Part shown: piece after piece, positions 6,668 to 10,186 of the stretch
Position numbering within the stretch: position 1 is the first letter of the stretch
Layout: the number at the start of each line of letters is the position of its first letter
NCBI GenBank assembly: GCA_043772865.1
Contig: JAYVFU010000165.1
Location: 1-10,186, forward strand
Reading direction: 5' to 3'
Length of the DNA stretch: 10,186 nucleotides
Source of the DNA: JACMMS01 sp043772865
GTDB taxonomy: Bacteria > Pseudomonadota > Gammaproteobacteria > Burkholderiales > Methylophilaceae
Position numbers and translations under genes: made by a program
Notes under the pieces: generated by a model
What the model was told of the DNA's origin: nothing
Seen by the model: the letters and a program-made list of their open reading frames with translations, nothing else
The model's database searches: none

Positions 6668-8572
6668 TTACTTAATTTGCTTACTTTCAAGCGCTTCCCA
6701 ACGTGCCAGCGCAGTTACAATTGATTCATCAATATTGAGCAGTTTAGCTTGTAAAGCTTTTGCCTCTTTTGCATTGTTATACACCGCAGGTGTTGCTAAT
6801 TGCGCGTTAATTGCAGACTGTTCAATTTCTAAAGTTTCTATTTGCAGAGTCAAGGTTTCAAGCTCTTGATTTTCTTTAAAGCTTAGCTTTGTTGCAGTAA
6901 ATTTAGCAGTTTCTTTTACCATTTGTTTAGTTACAGGCTTAGCTAATTTGACTGTTTCCTCGTCCTGACGAAGTTGGGTAAAGCGTAGCCAGTCATCGTA
7001 GCCGCCACCAAACTCTGTTAGCACGCCATTACCTTCAAATGCAATCACTTGCGTAACAGTATTCTCTAAAAACGCGCGGTCATGGCTTACTAAAAATAGC
7101 GTACCAGCAAAATCTTGCAGCAAACTTTCTAATAGCTCTAATGTATCGATATCTAAGTCATTGGTAGGCTCATCTAAAACCAGAACGTTGGCGGGGCGCG
7201 CGAATAATCGCGCGAGCAGTAGGCGGTTACGTTCACCTCCAGAAAGCGATTTAACGGGTGAGCGTGAGCGCTGTGGTGGAAACAAAAAGTCTTCTAAATA
7301 ACTAATGACGTGTTTGCGTTCGTTGCCGATTTCCACAAAGTCTGCCCCGGGGCTAATTGTATCGGCTAGGGTCGCTTCTTCATCCAGTTGTTCACGCATT
7401 TGGTCAAAATAAGCCACATTAATATTAGTGCCGCGGGCAACTTTGCCACTATCTGCCTCAATTTCACCTAATATAATTTTTAGTAAGGTGGTTTTACCAA
7501 TTCCATTAGCGCCTAGTAAACCAATGCGGTCACCCCGCATAATGCGGGTAGTAAAGTTATTAATGAGCGATCTATCACCATAAGCTTTTTGTACATTTTC
7601 TAGTTCAGCCACTAACTTGCCTGACCGTTCGCCACTATCGAGCGATAATTTCACATTGCCTTGACGTTCACGTCTGGCGGCACGTTCTAAGCGTAGTCTT
7701 TCTAGTTGTCGTACACGACCTTCATTACGTGTACGGCGCGCTTTAATGCCTTGGCGTATCCATACTTCTTCTTGCGCGAGCACTTTGTCAAATTTAGCCG
7801 CATGTGTCGCTTCTACAGCAAGGAGTTCTTCTTTTTTAATGAGATAGTGATCGTAAGTGCCGGCAAAGTCTGTGAGTTTTCCACGATCTAGCTCCACAAT
7901 GCGCGTAGCAAGACGGTTTAAAAAGCGCCTGTCATGGGTAATAAATAACACGCCACCATTAAAGCTCAACAGTAACTCTTCTAACCATAAAATGGCTTCT
8001 AAATCCAAATGATTGGTTGGCTCATCGAGTAATAATACTTCAGGGTCGGCCACCAGCGCACGACCCAAGGCTACACGTTTACGCCAGCCACCTGAGAGTT
8101 TAGATACCATGACATCAGCATCTAAGCTCAAACGGCTTAATACGGTCTCTACGCGCGATTGGGCGGCCCAACCATTTTTAGCATCCAGTTCGTGTTGCAG
8201 ATGTTGCATGCGCTCCATCAGCGCTTCAATATCTGCGTCAGGATCGCCCATGTTATGGGTGACTTGATGATAATCGACTAATATTTGCTGTAAACTACCT
8301 AGTCCTTCTGCCACTGCTTGATACACGGTGTGCGTGTTATCCAGCTCGGGCTCTTGTGGCACGTAGACAATGCGCACAGAAGTTGCGCGCCAAATATTGC
8401 CATCATCTAATTTACGTTCGCCTGCTATGACTTTAAGCAAGCTAGATTTACCTGCACCGTTACGCCCAATTAAACCAACACGTTCGCCAGGATCTAGCTG
8501 AAAAGCAGCTTTGTCCAACAGAGGATGGTGACCGTAAGCAAGCGAGGCGTTATCTAGGGTGATGTGTGGCAT
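6668..8572 (-). CDS. uup: ABC-F family ATPase Uup
   Basis: A 634-residue soluble protein with two ABC domains and no membrane segments. Domain one: Walker A GRNGAGKS (36-43), signature LSGGW (159-163), Walker B LLLDEP (180-185), switch His213. Domain two: Walker A GANGIGKT (354-361), signature LSGGE (443-447), Walker B LVLDEP (464-469), switch His497. A charged inter-domain linker (about 240-315, with KARRTRNEGRVRQLERLRLE) and a C-terminal coiled coil (about 565-632) complete the ABC-F plan. ABC-F proteins act on ribosomes; Uup in E. coli also affects transposon precise excision, and its C-terminal arm binds DNA. The LSGGWR variant in the first signature and the C-terminal coiled coil favour Uup over EttA or YbiT. 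Length is normal and all catalytic residues are intact. The gene follows the NRAMP-like gene by 57 bp on the same strand. No clear Shine-Dalgarno precedes the ATG. Confidence 0.93.
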   Translation of the reverse strand: MPHITLDNASLAYGHHPLLDKAAFQLDPGERVGLIGRNGAGKSSLLKVIAGERKLDDGNIWRATSVRIVYVPQEPELDNTHTVYQAVAEGLGSLQQILVDYHQVTHNMGDPDADIEALMERMQHLQHELDAKNGWAAQSRVETVLSRLSLDADVMVSKLSGGWRKRVALGRALVADPEVLLLDEPTNHLDLEAILWLEELLLSFNGGVLFITHDRRFLNRLATRIVELDRGKLTDFAGTYDHYLIKKEELLAVEATHAAKFDKVLAQEEVWIRQGIKARRTRNEGRVRQLERLRLERAARRERQGNVKLSLDSGERSGKLVAELENVQKAYGDRSLINNFTTRIMRGDRIGLLGANGIGKTTLLKIILGEIEADSGKVARGTNINVAYFDQMREQLDEEATLADTISPGADFVEIGNERKHVISYLEDFLFPPQRSRSPVKSLSGGERNRLLLARLFARPANVLVLDEPTNDLDIDTLELLESLLQDFAGTLFLVSHDRAFLENTVTQVIAFEGNGVLTEFGGGYDDWLRFTQLRQDEETVKLAKPVTKQMVKETAKFTATKLSFKENQELETLTLQIETLEIEQSAINAQLATPAVYNNAKEAKALQAKLLNIDESIVTALARWEALESKQIK

Positions 8573-8629
8573 ATTTTAGTAATTTCTTAAGTGATATTTT
8601 TAATAGTTTGAAGAGGGTCTCAATGTAAT
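8573..8629 (-). other. Short gap between NRAMP-like gene and uup
   Basis: The 57-bp AT-rich spacer holds no terminator hairpin that I can see, so transcription from the NRAMP-like gene could run into uup. A separate uup promoter cannot be excluded; no good -35/-10 pair stands out. Confidence 0.5.
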
Positions 8630-9898
8630 TTACCAAAATACAATCATGATAATTACAGTGGCAAGCATAAGCACGGTGGCTAGCCAGCCTAATCGGCGTA
8701 AATTTTTCTTAATCACAAACGCACCCATAATATCTGGGCGCACTGCCATGATCATCATAATCGCCATAATGGGCACAGCAATGACACCATTAATGACTGC
8801 GCTCCAAAACAATGCTTTAATTGGATCAATACGCGTAAAGTCTAAGCATAAGCCCGCGATGGTGGCTAAACTAATAATAAGATAAAACGGTTTAGCTTCT
8901 GCTAGTTTTTTGTCTAAACCCTCAGACCAATCAAAGCATTCTGCCATCGCATAAGCTGCAGACCCTGCTAACACGGGTACAGCCAACATCCCAGTGCCAA
9001 TAATACCAAGGCTAAAAATAAAAAATGTAATGTTGCCCGCGATTGGACGTAATGCTTCAGCCGCTTGGGCAGATGTTGCAATATTAGTAATGCCAGCAAC
9101 ATGTAGTGTTGCTGCAGTGCTCAGCATGATAAAAAATGCCACTAAATTAGAAAACCCCATACCGATATAAGTGTCAATTTTAATACGACGTAGTTGAGTA
9201 TGCGCATTTTTTGGCGAGTGTAAAAGTGGGTGTGCATGTTTATCGTTGCGCATTTCTTCTACTTCTTGCGAGGCTTGCCAGAAAAATAGATAAGGGCTGA
9301 TGGTGGTACCAAAGAGCGCAACGACAATCGTTGCGTATTCTGCGCTCATTGTAATATGCGGAAGTAACGTATGAATAATGACATCACGCCAGTTAATATT
9401 AATCATCAATACCACGGCTACATAAGCCAGCAGTGATAATGTGAGCCATTTAAGTACCTTAACGTATTTTTGATAAGGTATAAACACCTGTAATATCAGC
9501 GAGGTTAATCCGAATAAGATTGCATGGCCATGCTCACCACCCCCAACGACCAATTGTAAAGCTTCGCCCATGGCTGCGATGTCTGCTGCAATATTAATAG
9601 TGTTGGCAACAAGTAGTAATAACACGATAGCCAAGCATAGCCAGCGCGGAAAAACTTTGCGCATATTGGCGACTAATCCTTGCCCAGTTACTCTACCAAT
9701 TCTGGCGCTTACTGTTTGAATGCCCACCATTAATGGATAGGTGAGTACTACCGTCCAAAGCAAGTTAAACCCAAACTGCGCACCAGCTTGAGAGTAAGTG
9801 GCAATGCCACTCGGATCATCATCAGCAGCCCCTGTAATTAAACCCGGGCCTAATTGTTTGAGTGCGGGGTACTTGTATTTTGGTTTAGTTTTTGGCAT
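8630..9898 (-). CDS. NRAMP-superfamily divalent metal transporter, divergent metal site
   Basis: A 422-residue polytopic inner-membrane protein with about 11 hydrophobic segments. The family is shown by the first-helix motif GPGLITGAADDDPSGIAT (residues 17-34), which aligns with the NRAMP motif around DPGN, and by the broken sixth helix FGTTISPYLFFWQAS (196-210), which aligns with the canonical MPHN region. NRAMP proteins carry Mn2+, Fe2+ or related ions, usually with protons. In this protein the Asp ligand is kept (D28), but the Asn is Gly31 and the Met is Ser201, so the substrate may not be a typical transition metal; NRAMP-related magnesium and other transporters show comparable changes. 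A His-bearing loop follows helix six (His221, 223, 227, 233). The start at 9898 leaves a normal short N-terminal tail; there is no Shine-Dalgarno and the ATG lies in a hairpin. It may be co-transcribed with uup. I would not call it mntH. Confidence 0.85.
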   Translation of the reverse strand: MPKTKPKYKYPALKQLGPGLITGAADDDPSGIATYSQAGAQFGFNLLWTVVLTYPLMVGIQTVSARIGRVTGQGLVANMRKVFPRWLCLAIVLLLLVANTINIAADIAAMGEALQLVVGGGEHGHAILFGLTSLILQVFIPYQKYVKVLKWLTLSLLAYVAVVLMININWRDVIIHTLLPHITMSAEYATIVVALFGTTISPYLFFWQASQEVEEMRNDKHAHPLLHSPKNAHTQLRRIKIDTYIGMGFSNLVAFFIMLSTAATLHVAGITNIATSAQAAEALRPIAGNITFFIFSLGIIGTGMLAVPVLAGSAAYAMAECFDWSEGLDKKLAEAKPFYLIISLATIAGLCLDFTRIDPIKALFWSAVINGVIAVPIMAIMMIMAVRPDIMGAFVIKKNLRRLGWLATVLMLATVIIMIVFW

Positions 9899-9919
9899 GA
9901 ATTAAATATTGCCAAAAAC
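9888..9919 (-). promoter_or_regulatory. Inverted repeat over the NRAMP-like start codon
   Basis: On the minus strand, GTTTTTGGCA and TGCCAAAAAC form a perfect 10-bp inverted repeat around a 12-nt AU-rich loop (ATATTTAATTCA). The start codon spans the loop-stem junction: its A is the last loop base and TG opens the second arm. As RNA, this could hide the start codon; as DNA, it could bind a dimeric regulator just downstream of a promoter. The repeat is seen directly; a regulatory role is inference. Confidence 0.5.
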
Positions 9920-10103
9920 CTAGCTTGGCGTGTTATCTACAAATGAGTCTGAGATTAAAAAAGGAGTAGCGTCTTGAATTAGTTGGTATTTTAATACACT
10001 TTTGGCGTGCGGCTTGATATAGATGTTATTTGTTGAGATTATTAAGTATGTATGAGATTGGTTTCGGCATAGGGTGAGCCGCTTATAAAACCAACACTGC
10101 TGC
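9899..10103. other. Intergenic region upstream of the NRAMP-like gene
   Basis: About 200 bases without a credible gene lie between the NRAMP-like start and the REP-like hairpins. It should contain the promoter of the minus-strand pair, but I could not find a convincing -35/-10. No metal-responsive operator or riboswitch was recognised. Confidence 0.45.
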
Positions 10104-10158
10104 TGGGCTAAAGTCCCATCTACAGGGAAAGGCTTTGGGCACGGGGCGTGCCTCCTAC
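10104..10158 (-). repeat. Two REP-like hairpins, each preceded by GTAG
   Basis: Read on the minus strand, two units lie head to tail 35 bp apart. The first, 10158-10138, is GTAG-GA followed by the perfect stem GGCACG-CCC-CGTGCC. The second, 10123-10104, is GTAG-A followed by an imperfect stem TGGGACT-TT-AGCCCA with one bulged base. A GTAG tetranucleotide 5' of an imperfect GC-rich hairpin is the hallmark of REP sequences handled by RAYT (TnpA-REP) transposases. The stretch is clearly more GC-rich than the DNA to its left. Copy number in the genome cannot be judged here. Confidence 0.55.
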
Positions 10159-10186
10159 AAAATCAGTGATGCTCAATGTAGAGCGA

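Noticed and set aside
8013..8267. 84-residue plus-strand frame opposite uup
   Set aside because: It lies wholly over conserved ABC domain sequence on the other strand and has Ser-rich, non-protein-like composition.
9986..9997. GTATT-TT-AATAC inverted repeat as a metal-regulator operator
   Set aside because: The arms are only 5 bp and AT-rich, so chance is likely; it does not match the Fur, Mur or MntR boxes I know.

Overview
The window looks like a chromosomal segment of a Gram-negative, moderately AT-rich proteobacterium. The support is a TolC-family outer-membrane channel with a Sec signal peptide, a type I secreted RTX adhesin, a Uup-type ABC-F ATPase and REP-like hairpins. The fused TolC and the overall style suggest a betaproteobacterium, perhaps near the Methylophilaceae. 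That placement is inference from general impression and no taxonomic marker is present.

Layout. Positions 1-4071 (+) hold the C-terminal 1356 residues of a giant RTX adhesin whose start lies upstream of the window. It runs through five Calx-beta-like modules, a VCBS/cadherin-like module, a PA14 (lectin-type) domain, two blocks of RTX calcium-binding nonapeptides and a type I secretion C-terminal target domain. A perfect 12-bp hairpin terminator follows (4151-4180). Positions 4181-4642 are AT-rich, without a gene, and presumably carry the control region of the next gene. Positions 4643-6583 (+) encode a TolC-like outer-membrane efflux protein with an unusual C-terminal NTF2-like extension containing a CEIC motif. 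A terminator at 6608-6637 lies between this gene and two minus-strand genes: uup (8572-6668) and, upstream of it on the same strand, an NRAMP-superfamily transporter (9898-8630). The NRAMP protein has lost two of the three canonical metal ligands, and its start codon sits in a 10-bp perfect inverted repeat. The right end (9899-10186) has no gene but carries two REP-like hairpins, each preceded by GTAG on the minus strand.

How the genes work together. The adhesin and the TolC protein form a plausible secretion pair: the adhesin has a C-terminal type I secretion signal, and type I secretion needs a TolC-like channel. The inner-membrane ABC transporter, the HlyD-type adaptor and any LapD/LapG-type release proteins are not in this window. 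The uup and NRAMP genes look like ordinary chromosomal neighbours, possibly co-transcribed, with no evident link to adhesin export.

No wholly new multi-gene system is evident. The most unusual points are the TolC-NTF2 fusion with a CxxC insert, the ligand-divergent NRAMP protein, the hairpin over its start codon and the GTAG-hairpin pair.
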